64,000 nucleotides of DNA from Pelobates cultripes (lineage: Eukaryota; Chordata; Amphibia; Anura; Pelobatidae): NCBI GenBank assembly GCA_933207985.1, contig OW240916.1, positions 311,846,767 to 311,910,766 of the forward strand. The letters are read 5' to 3'. Below the pieces are notes generated by a model. The model ran no database searches, was not told where the DNA came from, and saw only the letters and a list, made by a program, of their open reading frames with translations. The position numbers and the translations under genes were made by a program. This document shows positions 1-10,289 of the stretch, in pieces. The first letter of the stretch is position 1; each line of letters opens with the position of its first letter.

Positions 1-1353
1 AACTGAAAACAAGACTGGTTTAGATATTTGTTTTCCAGTTCAACAATTTTGTTCTTAAAATGTGACATTCATTCAGAATTTCAGACAATTCTCAGTTTAG
101 TGCATATCCGTGACCGTGCAGTGATATGTAACATAACTACAAATGTAATTCCACCTCAATTAGATTGAATGCAGTGGCTTTGTCCCCCTTCAGCAGTTAC
201 CAAACATTCAAAATGGCCGCCTAATCTTTGTGTCATAAATAACGCTGATATAAAATTACATTAAGACACAAATAAATGCAAATGCTTTTCCTGGCCCTTT
301 TCAAAGCTCACATTATACACTTTTCTTCTCAATTACTGTTTACCGTTAACAGATGAATGTCCGTGCAGTTTCTGTAATAGTTTTGAAACTAATAGTAATA
401 ATAATAATAATATTTATTCTCTCTTACTCTAAATCCACTCCCACTCTGCAAGGTGCTTTTTGTAATTTCTGTACCCCTTTCTCCAAGCTCTTACAAATAT
501 GGCTACCAAAGGGCCCATACAGATACGGAACCACTTTACCACATTTCATTACCAGCATGCAGCTCACAGTAGTCCATTCACAAACTAACTGCAGCCTGAT
601 AATAAGGTTCTTTCTGAGCATTGGTAACACTCCTGTGACAATTCAGACCCTGGTGATAATCTGGTCAGCCTGAACAATCTGGACCCTGGTCAGGATTCAG
701 TCACGCAGTGATTACAATCTGGCTACAAGCTGGTCCCGCACTCAACAGTCTGGTCACAGTTCCTTATATAGATGCAAATTAAACTAGTTTGACCTGGTGG
801 AATGCCCTAAAGCCTATCAGAAGAGAGGTAAGGGTTTCTATTGTGTGCTAGACTGGTCAGAATGGAAAATGCAGTACTCCTTTATTGTTACCAATAACTA
901 TCTAGACAATCAAATCTATCTCAATTTACAGTGTTGCTGTTTATGTTGGCGATCTCAAAAACACATTATACTACAATGCAAGGGTAACTTTGATTTATTT
1001 ATTTTTCATATATATATATATATTTTGAGATCATCCTTAGAAAAGTTTTACTTTATACTTCTAAAAAACAAAATACAATTCCACAAATTCCTGCAGACAA
1101 TAAAAAGGTACATTTATGACATCACATTATGATGTTTTCATGAAAATCAAAGTAACATGCAATGGCAGGTAGTAGTAAATATATGAAGAAAAAGTTCTCC
1201 TAGGAAGTAGAAAGTGTATTCATTTTTTATTTAGCACTTTTTCATTATGAAACAAGAACGTTCTGTAGTCTATCTTTTCAATGACACTTTCATTTCTGTA
1301 CTTATGTTATTGTATATTCATCCCAGTACAAGATTGTTCACACATTATTTATG
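1..1353. other. AT-rich non-coding stretch, nothing recognised
   Basis: No convincing coding region is visible. The open frames at 353-673 (+), 424-630 (-) and 797-1132 (+) are low-complexity or cross AT-rich runs such as the (AT)n stretch near 1010-1022. No terminal repeats or tRNA-like boxes were recognised. Confidence 0.5.
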
Positions 1354-1437
1354 TTAAAGGAACAATGTAAGCATTAAAACCATTTCATCTTATTGAACTA
1401 GTTATAGTACCTGCAGTCTCTTGGTACTGTCCTTTCA
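1354..1437. mobile_element. Possible short T2-like MITE remnant
   Basis: It begins TTAA-AGGAAC and ends with TGTCCTTTCA just before the TTAA that opens the next element. The ends resemble the TTAAAGGRR terminus of the anuran T2/Kolobok MITEs, but the right end is imperfect and the unit is only ~84 bp. It could be a chance resemblance or a deleted copy abutting its neighbour. Confidence 0.25.
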
Positions 1438-2024
1438 TTAAAGGGACACTATCGTCACCAGAAAAACTACAGCTTAATGTAGTTATTATGGTGTCTATAG
1501 TCAGTCCCTGTAGTAATTGTCATGTACTTACTGTCTTTTCAGAAAAAAGGTAGTGTTTACCTTACAGCCTAGGGACACCTCCAGTGGACACTCCTCAGAT
1601 GGCTGGTAGAGGTGCTTCCTGGGGCAGTGCTGCACAGTGTGACTGACATTCAGTGTTTCCACCCTCTACATGGAGACACTGAACTTTACTCATAGAGATG
1701 CATTGACTCAATGCATCTCTATGAGGAGATGCTGATTGGCCAGGGCTGAGTTTGGCTTGTGCTGACTCTGTCCCTGACCTGCCTCCTTGACAATCTCAGT
1801 CAATCGTTTTCTATTGGAAACATTGTGATTGGCTGATATCACCACTTCTGATGATGTCAGCCAAGGAGGGCAGAACAGGAGCAGAGCCAGCACCAGCAGA
1901 CTGGAATAAAGGTAATATTTTACTATATTTAGGGGGCAAGGGAGGCAGGGATGCTAAATGGTGTTTTAATACTAACGGATCCAGAATACATGTTTGTGTT
2001 CCTGACCCTATAGTGTTCCTTTGA
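1438..2024. mobile_element. T2/Kolobok-like MITE (TTAA type), copy 1
   Basis: The left end reads TTAA-AGGGACACTATCGTCACC. The right end reads CCTATAGTGTTCCTTTGA, an inverted match to the left with a decayed TTAA. The interior shares its layout with the unit at 44221-44760: a CTTAATGTAGTT segment near the left, a GATGCATCTCTAT segment in the middle, and AATACATGTTTGT followed by CCTATAGTG near the right. No transposase ORF lies within it, so it is non-autonomous. TTAA target use and the AAAGGG start are known for the T2 family and Kolobok in anurans; piggyBac also uses TTAA and is the alternative. Confidence 0.65.
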
Positions 2025-2287
2025 GTGCATATGTGTTTTCAACAGTTTTTTAAAATTATTTATTTTACACCATACAACAGTGCAGCTACCTTACTTAATG
2101 TTTTCTCTTTTTAAGGCTAATTAGATTGTAAGGGTTTGAAATACTCTACGTGTATATAAGCAATAATGAGAAAAGGCTAAAATGTATAATCTATAATATA
2201 TTTGATTACATAAAAAGCGGCATTTATGAATGATTAAAACAAACAGAAAGTAGTAGTACAATATTTAGTATTGTTAAATATTGCAAA
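2025..2287. other. AT-rich spacer
   Basis: Nothing recognised; AT-rich unique-looking DNA between the MITE and the open frame on the minus strand. Confidence 0.4.
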
Positions 2288-2773
2288 TCAAAAATAATTG
2301 TAATTTATTTGCCATCTTGCAAATTGCAATTGCTTGTGATAAGATAAGTTATTAGCAACCACAAGATATTTCTTAGATTCTCTTCCAAGACGGCTGTTAC
2401 GTTTAGCAGATACGATTAGAGTTCTCAGAAGCGCTGCCAGGACATCTGACCTCATGCTTATAAAATGTGTAGCAGGCTGAAATTCACAGAAACTACATTT
2501 CTGAATCACCGTAGGTGCATTTCCCTCCTCATCCTTCCAGCAAATAGCAGCATCACAATCACAAAATCTCTCCTGACATCTGTAACTAACAAGTGGCCGT
2601 TCCAGATAGCACTGCTTCAGTCTCTTCGATGCATTAAACCAGTCTTTAGAATAATATCTGCATCTATTTAGACTCTTCAAAACATTCTGGCTGAGCAGAA
2701 CGCTACAATTACTTTTCACTATAAGTGTCATATGAGATTGCATAGTTTGGGTGATGATCGGCGCTGTAGACAA
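2288..2773 (-). other. Unexplained 161-codon ORF, possible orphan exon
   Basis: I do not recognise this protein. The frame is not low-complexity and is not part of any repeat I can see. It contains about ten cysteines, most in its central third (motifs NRCRYYSKDWFN, YRCQERFCDCDAAICW, KCSFCEF). Read on the minus strand, a possible acceptor AG lies at 2765-2764 (TCTACAG, with a weak pyrimidine tract) and a possible GT donor at 2450-2449 (ATGAG/GTCAGA). These would define a ~313-bp exon at 2451-2763 containing the cysteine cluster. The terminal part (after MRSDVLAALL) would then be intronic read-through. No start context, promoter or neighbouring exon was identified. It may equally be a chance ORF or a decayed transposon gene. 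Confidence 0.25.
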
Positions 2774-2923
2774 TTTCTATTATAATTTATCTTTATTAAA
2801 TGTAAAAACGCAAATGGTATTTTTTTTTATACTTCTGGTTCCAAGGTTGAGGTTATAACCCCAAGAAGTTGTGTTCGATTAATTATTTTATTTTTTTTAC
2901 AATGTGAATGTATATTCCCTGGA
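2774..2923. other. AT-rich spacer left of the hAT-like element
   Basis: AT-rich sequence with T-runs; nothing recognised. It ends at the 8-bp target duplication GGTATGAC. Confidence 0.4.
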
Positions 2924-2931
2924 GGTATGAC

Positions 2932-3188
2932 CAGTGGCGTACTAAGGCGGGGTGGGGAGTGGGGGGCGGTCCGGGGCCAGGCTTGTGACTCTGTGAGCTG
3001 TGTGGCTGCACAGGATGCCGGGAGCCACGCAGCTCACACACGCAGGGGCTGGGAATTCAGCAGTACAGAAGTACTGCACAGAGAATTGGGGGTAGGGCCA
3101 ACTCGGCCGTGGAGGAGGAGCCAAACCGGATGTGGGGGCGGAGCTACAGAAAGCCTCCATTTGCCCCATTGAGGGGAAGCAGGAAGGA
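2932..3188. other. GC-rich left end of hAT-like element
   Basis: A GC-rich segment (runs of G at 2947-2974 and an imperfect hairpin around 2996-3031, GAGCTGTGTGGCTGC pairing with AGCCACGCAGCTC). Both-strand ORFs of 75-81 codons here are compositional and match nothing I know. It probably supplies sub-terminal sequence of the transposon. Confidence 0.4.
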
Positions 3189-4855
3189 GTCCCTGTGACT
3201 ATCTGTGACTGTGTGTGTTAATGTCTGCCTGTGACTATCTGTGACTGTGTGTGTGAATGTCTGCCTGTGACTATCTGTGACTATGTGTGTGAATGTCTGC
3301 CTGTGACTATATGTGACTGTGTGTGAATGTCTGCCTGTGTATGTGTGAATGTCTGCCTGTGACTATATGTGACTGTGTGTGTGAATGTCTGCCTGTGACT
3401 ATCTGTGACTGTGTGTGTGAATGTCTGCCTGTGATTATCTGTGACTGTGTGTGTAAATGTCTGCCTGTGACTATCTGTGACTGTGTGTGTGAATGTCTGC
3501 CTGTGACTATCTGTGACTGTGTGTGTGAATGTCTGCCTGTGACTATCTGTGACTGTGTGTGTAAATGTCTGCCTGTGACTATCTGTGACTGTGTGTGTGA
3601 ATGTCTGCCTGTGACTATCTGTGACTGTGTGTGTGAATGTCTTCCTGTGTGTGTGTGTGAATGTCTGCATGTGACTATCTGTGACTGTGTGTGGGAATGT
3701 CTGCCTGTGACTATCTGTGACTGACTATCTGTGTTGTGTGTGTGAATGTCTGTCTGTGACTATCTTTGACTGTGTGTGTGAATGTCTGCCTGTGACTATC
3801 TTTGACTGTGTGTGTGAATGTCTGCCTGTGACTATCTGTGTCTGTGTTTGTGAATGTCTGCCTGTGACTATCTGTGACTATGTGTGAATGTCTGCCTGTG
3901 GCTGTCTACCTGTGACTGAGTCTGTGACTGTCTGCCTGTGCCTGTGTGTGTAAATGTCTGCCTGTGACTGTCTACCCGTGACTGTGTCTGTGACTGTCTG
4001 CCTGTGACTCTCTGCCTGCGACTGTGTGTTTGTCTGCCTGTGACTGCATCTATGGCTGTCTCCCTGTAAATGTCTGTGACTGTGTGTGAATGTCTACCTG
4101 TGTGTGTGTGAATGTCTGCATGTGACTATCTGTGACTGTGTGTGTGAATGTCTGCCTGTGACTCTCTGTGACTGTGTGTGTGAATGTCTGCCTGTGACTA
4201 TCTGTGACTGACTATCTGTGTTGTGTGCGTGAATGTCTGCCTGTGACTATCTGTGACTGTGTGTGTGAATGTCTGCCTGTGACTATCTGTGACCGTGTGT
4301 GTGAATGTCTACCTGTGACTATCTGTGACTATGTGTGAATGTCTGCCTGTGGCTGTCTACCTGTGACTGAGTCTGTGACTGTCTGCCTGTGCCTGTGTGT
4401 GTAAATGTCTGCCTGTGACTGTCTACCCGTGACTGTGTCTGTGACTGTCTGCCTGTAACTCTCTGCCTGCGACTGTGTGTTTGTCTGCCTGTGACTGCGT
4501 CTATGGCTGTCTCCCTATAAATGTCTGTTACTGTGTGTGAATGTCTGCCTGTGACTGTCTACCTGGGACTGCATCTGTGACTATCTGACTGTGACTGTCT
4601 ATGCCTGTGAATGTCTACCTGTGACAGTTTACCTGGGACTGAGTGTGACTGTCTTCCTGTGACTGTGCGTGAGACTGACTTTTGGTGACTGTGTGTATGA
4701 CTGTCTGCCTGTGCCTGTATGTATGAATGCCTGCCTGTGATTGTCTACCTGAGACTGTGTATGACTGTCTGCCTGTGACTGTGTGTGACTGTCTGCATGT
4801 CACTGAGTGTGTGTGACTGTGTGCTGCCTGTAACTATGTTACAGTCTGCCTGTAA

Positions 4856-4886
<31 letters not shown>

Positions 4887-4900
4887 ACTGTCTGCCTGTA
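3189..4900 (+). repeat. 36-bp minisatellite array inside hAT-like element
   Basis: The basic unit combines CTGTGACTATCTGTGACTGT with GTGTGTGAATGTCTGC (36 bp). The most regular part is about 3200-3720; variants alternate with GTCTACCTG, GACTGAGTC and GACTCTCTG units after 3890. Since 36 is a multiple of three, the array stays open on both strands (for example a 133-codon frame with CVCECLPVTICD repeats and a 129-codon minus frame with HTVTDSHRQTFT repeats). These are by-products, not genes. After ~4850 the array grades into (GT)n and irregular CTGT-rich sequence up to ~5070. Confidence 0.9.
3650..4551 (+). repeat. ~451-bp higher-order duplication in the minisatellite
   Basis: The variant order GGCTGTCTACCTGTGACTGA, then TGTCTACCCGTGACTG, then CTCTCTGCCTGCGACTG occurs at 3900-4030 and again at 4351-4480. 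The offset is 451 bp, measured from TCTGCCTGTGGC at 3891 and 4342. Shared irregularities show that a multi-unit block was duplicated after the simple array had diversified. Confidence 0.75.
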
Positions 4901-5249
4901 GCTGTGTGTGTGTGACTGTCTGTCTGTAACTGTGTGTGTTACTGTCTACCTGCAGCTGTGCGTTTCACAGTGTGCAAGTGACTATGTGTTTGGTACCGTG
5001 TGCATGTGGCTGTATTTGACAGTATATGCATATAACTGTGTACATCTGACTATATCTGACTGTCTTCGCCCTGCAGTAAGTCAGCACATAACATCATCCA
5101 AACATCGGCGTCATATTACAGGATGTGCAAGGGACGTGTGCATGAAGAGCACATAGATCCCAGCAGCAACCACTGACTACCAGAGATGAGGATCCACTCT
5201 AGCCCTCCCAGAGCAAGGTAGGGAGGCTGGGTGGACCTCTTAATTATTA
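4901..5249. other. CTGT-rich tail of minisatellite and spacer
   Basis: Irregular CTGT/GTGT-rich sequence to ~5070, then ~170 bp of non-repetitive sequence before the palindromic zone. The 82-codon ORF at 4908-5156 is a continuation of the repeat composition, not a supported gene. Confidence 0.5.
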
Positions 5250-5394
5250 AATGTGTGTATGTATGTGATGTTTGCTTGTGTACATCTAATTATGTGTGTT
5301 TGTAATTGTATGTGTGTGGGTCTGTTATTGTGTATGTCTGTGTTTATGTATGTGGTTGTGTGTGTATCTCTGTAGTTAAGTGTTTTTGTGTGTA

Positions 5395-5426
<32 letters not shown>

Positions 5427-5541
5427 CACACACACACACAACCACACACATAAACACATACATACATAATCACAGACCCACACACATACAATTACAAACA
5501 CACATAATTAGATATAAATACGCAAACATCACATACATACA

Positions 5542-5550
<9 letters not shown>
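5250..5550. repeat. Long imperfect palindrome with (TA)n apex
   Basis: The left arm at ~5250-5375 (for example CTAATTATGTGTGTTTGTAA and TGTGTGTGGGTCTG) is the reverse complement of the right arm at ~5430-5550 (TTACAAACACACATAATTAG, CAGACCCACACACA). The loop at ~5395-5425 is alternating TA with one CA step. A minus ORF at 5240-5491 and a plus ORF at 5306-5695 both encode MYVCGSVI because the arms mirror each other. Arms of ~120 bp and an AT apex could extrude as a cruciform. Only the right arm is present in the second copy at 10660. Confidence 0.8.
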
Positions 5551-5576
<26 letters not shown>

Positions 5577-5606
5577 ATATATATATATATAAATATATAT
5601 ATATAT

Positions 5607-5642
<36 letters not shown>

Positions 5643-6389
5643 ACAGATATACACACAGACATACACCTATTGTGTTATTGTGTGTGTGTATATAAATGTG
5701 TATGTGTTTGGTACATAGCTCCCTTATTTGGTGTCCTTAAATATTGCAATCCCACATAAGGATAACAAATAAGGGCGTTATCTACTAAACAACTGAAATT
5801 AAGAAAAGGTTTTTTGTTTTTTTAAATTGATATTTTAGCTGTTTAGTTGATAATTCTCTAAATTGGTGTCCTTATGTGAGATTTCTATATTTAAAGATAC
5901 CAAATTAGCGTGCTGTTTAGCAGATAGCTCCCTTATCCTTATTTGGTGTCCTTAAATATGGCAATCCCAAATAAGGATAGCAAATAAGGGAGTTATCTGA
6001 TAAACAAAGATTGACGTTAAGAGGTGTCAGCTAACCTACGAACAAGAAATCTGGGTGGCTAATGTGAATTATATGCAAATTTGTTGACTGATGCTAATGT
6101 GCACTGCATGCTGGCATCAGGCAGCCAATGGCAGCACATTACCCCATCCCCTAGCGAAAAGTTTTAGTGCCCCCTCAGTTTGGATTGTGGTATCTTATGT
6201 GCCCACCCCCTATATATTGTTCCTATGTGTCTGCATGTGTGTCAGTGTGTATTTAGGTGTGTGTATGTGTATATGTGCATACATCTCAGAATCTCGCCAA
6301 CGCTACACACAAATACACCCCTGCATTTCAACGTCAACACTACATACAAACTCCACCATTATATATAACCACACCACTGCCTTCAAACA
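5409..6389 (+). repeat. ~980-bp direct repeat flanking the PLE, left copy
   Basis: This segment recurs at 10660-11636 with only a few substitutions (for example CTAACCTACG versus CTAGCCTACG, and GACTGATGC versus AACTGACACC) plus microsatellite length differences. It starts in the TA apex of the palindrome and ends at CTTCAAACA, exactly where the Penelope-like sequence begins. It includes the (GT)n/(TA)n tracts at 5545-5640 and the TCCCTTATTTGG inverted-repeat module. It behaves as a very long target-site duplication, or as a segmental duplication whose boundaries coincide with the PLE. Confidence 0.9.
5717..6005. repeat. Inverted-repeat module (TCCCTTATTTGG family)
   Basis: Two related hairpins lie here: 5717-5785 and 5929-6002. 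The second pairs AGATAGCTCCCTTATCC with GGATAGCAAATAAGGGAGTT at its other end. Between them is a T-rich segment with TAGCTGTTTAGTTGATAA. The same motif AATAAGGGAGTTAT also occurs alone at ~38944, suggesting a dispersed MITE-like repeat. It is copied in the right direct repeat at ~10965-11255. Confidence 0.5.
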
Positions 6390-6390
6390 T

Positions 6391-8164
6391 ATATCTACAG
6401 TTACAAGGTGATCCAACAAAGAAAATAGCAACAATTATAGAGAACACTCTCTTTATGGGACTTGAAGCAGGTTTTATAGATTTACAACTATACAACTATC
6501 TATTGAAAAGGAATCCAAAGACTCCAATTATATATACTATACCAAAGATACATAAGAATCCCATTAAACCACCGGGGAGACCTATAGTATCAGCAATAGG
6601 AGGCATCTTGGAACCAATAGCAAAATGGCTGGACTCCTTGTTTCAAGCACCTATAGCAGAGATACAAACTTGCATTAAGGATTAAGGATCTTGCATTAAG
6701 GATACTCCGACACTTATAAAGAAAATGCATACATTAAACTTTGGTAAGGAACCCATCATTTTGATTACAATGGATGTTAGTAATCTCTACACAATAATTC
6801 CACATCAAGAAGGAATTGAAGCTATGAGACAAACTCTTTGCATGGCTACTACATATGATGGACCACCAATAGAATATGTATTGGAACTGTTATCTTTAAC
6901 CCTCCAACATAACTATTTCAGGTTTGAGGACGACTGGTTTCTACAGGTGGCGGGCACGTCCATGGGGGCAGCGATGGCCCCCATGTATGCCAACTCTTAT
7001 ATGTACATTTATGAGAAACAACATATTTTGTCTAAATTCAACCATCTTATTACGGCATACTTTCGTTACATCGACGATTTGTTGATCTTTTGGAAAGGCA
7101 CGGAATTGGAGGCACAGCAAATGGTTCAATATTTAAATGAACTCAATACTCCAGTCAGATTCACATCCAATATTAGTACAAGCATGGTCCAATATTTAGA
7201 TTTGGAGATATCTATTAAAGAACATGGTGTGACATATTGTTTGTATAAGAAAGATACTGACCGGAATACATTGTTGCACAATAAAAGTGCACATCCGAGA
7301 ATGCTGAAAAAATCCCTTCCTAAGGCACAATTCTTAAGAGTCGTACGCAATAATTCAGATGAACATAAGATGGAAGAACAGTTGGAAGAAATGAACAAGA
7401 AATTTCTTGAAAGAGGCTATCATAGACAGGAGTTGTTAAAGGCACAACAAGATGCACGTAATGCTAGTACCACCACACGGATCAGAAAACCACCAGCTAT
7501 AGTGTTTCCAATGGCTTATAATGATGCTTCGCCCAAAATAGCTAAAATTGTCAAACAAAATTGGAAAATGCTTGCAAGTGACGACACCTTACCCAAAGTG
7601 TTTAAGGAAAATCCGTTAATTTGTTTCAAGAGAAACAAAACATTAAAGGACATATTGGTACACACGGACCCCATTAAAAGCTACAGCCAAGAAGTAAAAT
7701 TTCAACATCGTGGTAGTGTCCGTTGTTTAGGGTGCGTTACATGTAGCCATATGACTCCAGCAAAATCATTCCAACACCCACACAGCAACAGGGTGTTTAG
7801 GATACACCACACAATTACGTGCAAAACACCTTTTGTGATCTATAAATTAACATGTCCATGTGGGTTAGTTTATATCGGTAAAACCGAAACCCCATTGTGT
7901 GAGAGAATACGTGGACATAGGTCAGCAATACGTGTGGCATATAGAGATGGACATTCAGAACAACCTGTGGCACAACATTTTTTGACAATGAAACACCCAC
8001 TCTCTTCCTTGAAATTTATTGCAATAGATCATATCCCTATACCCAGGCGAGGGGGTGATCGTGGCAAAATGCTTCTCAATAGAGAGACAGAATGGATTTT
8101 TCAATTGAATACGATTGCTCCCAAAGGACTTAATGAATTGATTTCTTATCATTCGTTTCTTTAA
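6391..8164 (+). pseudogene. PLE reverse transcriptase / GIY-YIG endonuclease, one in-frame stop
   Basis: The frame is open from the left junction to the TAA at 6683-6685, then in the same frame from 6686 to the stop at 8162-8164. The first part holds the RT entry motif YTIPKIHKNP...PPGRPIVS (about 6531-6594). The second part (479 codons from the ATG at 6725) holds TMDVSNLYTIIPH (RT motif with the first catalytic Asp), AGTSMGAAMAP, FRYIDDLLIFW (YxDD at residues 115-118), a Cys cluster RCLGCVTCSH (333-342), and the endonuclease VIYKLTCPCGLVYIGKT (371-387) with RIRGHRS and a downstream NRETEW (452-457) that fits the catalytic Glu. The stop was introduced by a 21-bp near-tandem duplication. PLE proteins synthesise cDNA at nicked chromosomal target sites. 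The 5' truncation and the stop make this copy unlikely to act alone. Confidence 0.88.
6671..6703 (+). repeat. 21-bp duplication that introduces a stop codon in the PLE frame
   Basis: TTGCATTAAGGAT occurs at 6670-6682 and again at 6691-6703, separated by TAAGGATC. Removing 21 bp would leave one copy and an uninterrupted frame. The duplication preserves the frame but adds TAA at 6683-6685. A replication slip is the simplest cause. Confidence 0.85.
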
Positions 8165-8192
8165 ATTAAGAACCCCCAAAGCAATAGGAATA

Positions 8193-9755
8193 CAGGGAGT
8201 GCAGAATTATTAGGCAAATGAGTATTTTGACCACATCATACTCTTTATGCATGTTGTCTTACTCCAAGCTGTATAGGCTCAAAAGCCTACTACCAATTAA
8301 GCATATTAGGTGATGGGCATCTCTGTAATGAGAAGGGGTGTGGTCTAATGACATCAACACCCTATATCAGGTGTGCATAATTATTAGGCAACTTCCTTTC
8401 CTTTGGCAAAATGGGTCAAAAGAAGGACTTGACAGGCTCAGAAAAGTCAAAAATAGTGAGATATCTTGCAGAGGGATGCAGCACTCTTAAAATTGCAAAG
8501 CTTCTGAAGCGTGATCATCGAACAATCAAGCGTTTCATTCAAAATAGTCAACAGGGTCGCAAGAAGCGTGTGGAAAAACCAAGGCGCAAAATAACTGCCC
8601 ATGAACTGAGAAAAGTCAAGCGTGCAGCTGCCACAATGCCACTTGCCACCAGTTTGGCCATATTTCAGAGCTGCAACATCACTGGAGTGCCCAAAAGCAC
8701 AAGGTGTGCAATACTCAGAGACATGGCCAAGGTAAGAAAGGCTGAAAGACGACCACCACTGAACAAGACACACAAGCTGAAACATCAAGACTGGGCCAAG
8801 AAATATCTCAAGACTGATTTTTCTAAGGTTTTATGGACTGATGAAATGAGAGTGAGTCTTGATGGGCCAGATGGATGGGCCCGTGGCTGGATTGGTAAAG
8901 GGCAGAGAGCTCCAGTCCGACTCAGACGCCAGCAAGGTGGAGGTGGAGTACTGGTTTGGGCTGGTATCATCAAAGATGAGCTTGTGGGGCCTTTTCGGGT
9001 TGAGGATGGAGTCAAGCTCAACTCCCAGTCCTACTGCCAGTTCCTGGAAGACACCTTCTTCAAGCAGTGGTACAGGAAGAAGTCTGCATCCTTCAAGAAA
9101 AACATGATTTTCATGCAGGACAATGCTCCATCACACGCGTCCAAGTACTCCACAGCGTGGCTGGCAAGAAAGGGTATAAAAGAAGAAAATCTAATGACAT
9201 GGCCTCCTTGTTCACCTGATCTGAACCCCATTGAGAACCTGTGGTCCATCATCAAATGTGAGATTTACAAGGAGGGAAAACAGTACACCTCTCTGAACAG
9301 TGTCTGGGAGGCTGTGGTTGCTGCTGCAAGCAATGTTGATGGTGAACAGATCAAAACACTGACAGAATCCATGGATGGCAGGCTTTTGAGTGTCCTTGCA
9401 AAGAAAGGTGGCTATATTGGTCACTGATTTGTTTTTGTTTTGTTTTTGAATGTCAGAAATGTATATTTGTGAATGTTGAGATGTTATATTGGTTTCACTG
9501 GTAATAATAAATAATTGAAATGGGTATATATTTGTTTTTTGTTAAGTTGCCTAATAATTATGCACAGTAATAGTCACCTGCACACACAGATATCCCCCTA
9601 ACATAGCTAAAACTAAAAACAAACTAAAAACTACTTCCAAAAATATTCAGCTTTGATATTAATGAGTTTTTTGGGTTCATTGAGAACATGGTTGTTGTTC
9701 AATAATAAAATTAATCCTCAAAAATACAACTTGCCTAATAATTCTGCACTCCCTG
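8193..9755 (+). mobile_element. Tc1/mariner transposon, DD37E (TRT-like), apparently intact
   Basis: The element is 1,563 bp and flanked by TA (8191-8192 and 9756-9757). The terminal 25 bp, starting CAGGGAGTGCAGAATTATTA, are identical in inverted orientation at both ends. Each end also has an inner copy of the core repeat (GTGCATAATTATTAGGCAAC at 8373-8392; inverted at 9546-9565), giving an IR/DR organisation like Sleeping Beauty. The single transposase ORF is uninterrupted. It lies 28 bp downstream of the PLE stop codon. Perfect TIRs and an intact ORF point to recent insertion. The D-D spacing and AATTATTAGGCAA ends agree with the vertebrate DD37E/TRT group as I remember it; a database match would settle the family. 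Confidence 0.93.
8411..9427 (+). CDS. Tc1-like transposase, DD37E
   Basis: The 338-residue protein has the usual size for a Tc1/mariner transposase. Residues ~1-60 form a helix-turn-helix DNA-binding region (KIVRYLAEGCSTLKIAKLLK, then RDHRTIKRF) followed by a basic GRKKRVEKPRRK stretch that may serve as AT-hook/NLS. The second HTH lies at ~60-110. The DDE catalytic domain has D144 in LWTDEM, D237 in FMQDNAPSH and E275 in SPDLNPIENLW; 37 residues separate the last two. A glycine-rich QQGGGGVLVWAGI box is present at ~175-186. The start ATGGGTCAAAAGAAGG is the first ATG after the left inner repeat. It would excise and integrate its own element at TA dinucleotides in the nucleus. No stop or frameshift is seen. 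Confidence 0.93.
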   Translation: MGQKKDLTGSEKSKIVRYLAEGCSTLKIAKLLKRDHRTIKRFIQNSQQGRKKRVEKPRRKITAHELRKVKRAAATMPLATSLAIFQSCNITGVPKSTRCAILRDMAKVRKAERRPPLNKTHKLKHQDWAKKYLKTDFSKVLWTDEMRVSLDGPDGWARGWIGKGQRAPVRLRRQQGGGGVLVWAGIIKDELVGPFRVEDGVKLNSQSYCQFLEDTFFKQWYRKKSASFKKNMIFMQDNAPSHASKYSTAWLARKGIKEENLMTWPPCSPDLNPIENLWSIIKCEIYKEGKQYTSLNSVWEAVVAAASNVDGEQIKTLTESMDGRLLSVLAKKGGYIGH

Positions 9756-10289
9756 TAATGTTTTTAAAGTATGTAATAGTTTCATTTTTTAGCTTAATTA
9801 TTTTGTATTCTTACAGATGGACATTTGATATATTGATTCAATTTAATAGCAATATATCAGTGGATGTTTTTATAAATAATGTTTTATTATTGAAGTAGTA
9901 ATTGCACATGAATTATGCACATTTTTTGCACTTTATAGCATGGAATTAGCACTTTTTGCACTTTGTATATTATTAACATAATAGTATGGCACATTAATAA
10001 TAGATACACACTTCAGTATAACTTTTATACACTGATTTATCCCACAGCACTTTATAATGTCCACATTGGCACTTTAGGTAAATTAGGCTTTTTCAAGTGC
10101 CATCTTAATATTAATATCAATATTATTATTAAATAGATTAAGCATCTATACTTCACAGTGCACTTTTAGCACACAATTGTACTATTATATATCTTTGTAC
10201 TCTTTTCTTTCCATTTAATACCTCAATTGTAAGTGTGCTTTGTTTATATCAAGTGGTACTTGTATTTTTTCATGCTATTTGATATAGAA

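Noticed and set aside
3281..3724. Long ORFs on both strands (129 and 133 codons) with HTVTDSHR and CVCECLPV repeats
   Set aside because: They are produced by the 36-bp minisatellite, whose length is a multiple of three; no start context or domain.
3189..4900. CRISPR-like direct repeats
   Set aside because: Units are contiguous and related without unique spacers, and the context is a vertebrate-type nuclear genome.
6091..6411. ORF pair repeated at 6091-6411 and 11344-11649
   Set aside because: The identity results from the ~980-bp duplication; composition is CA/GT-rich and the frame has no motif.
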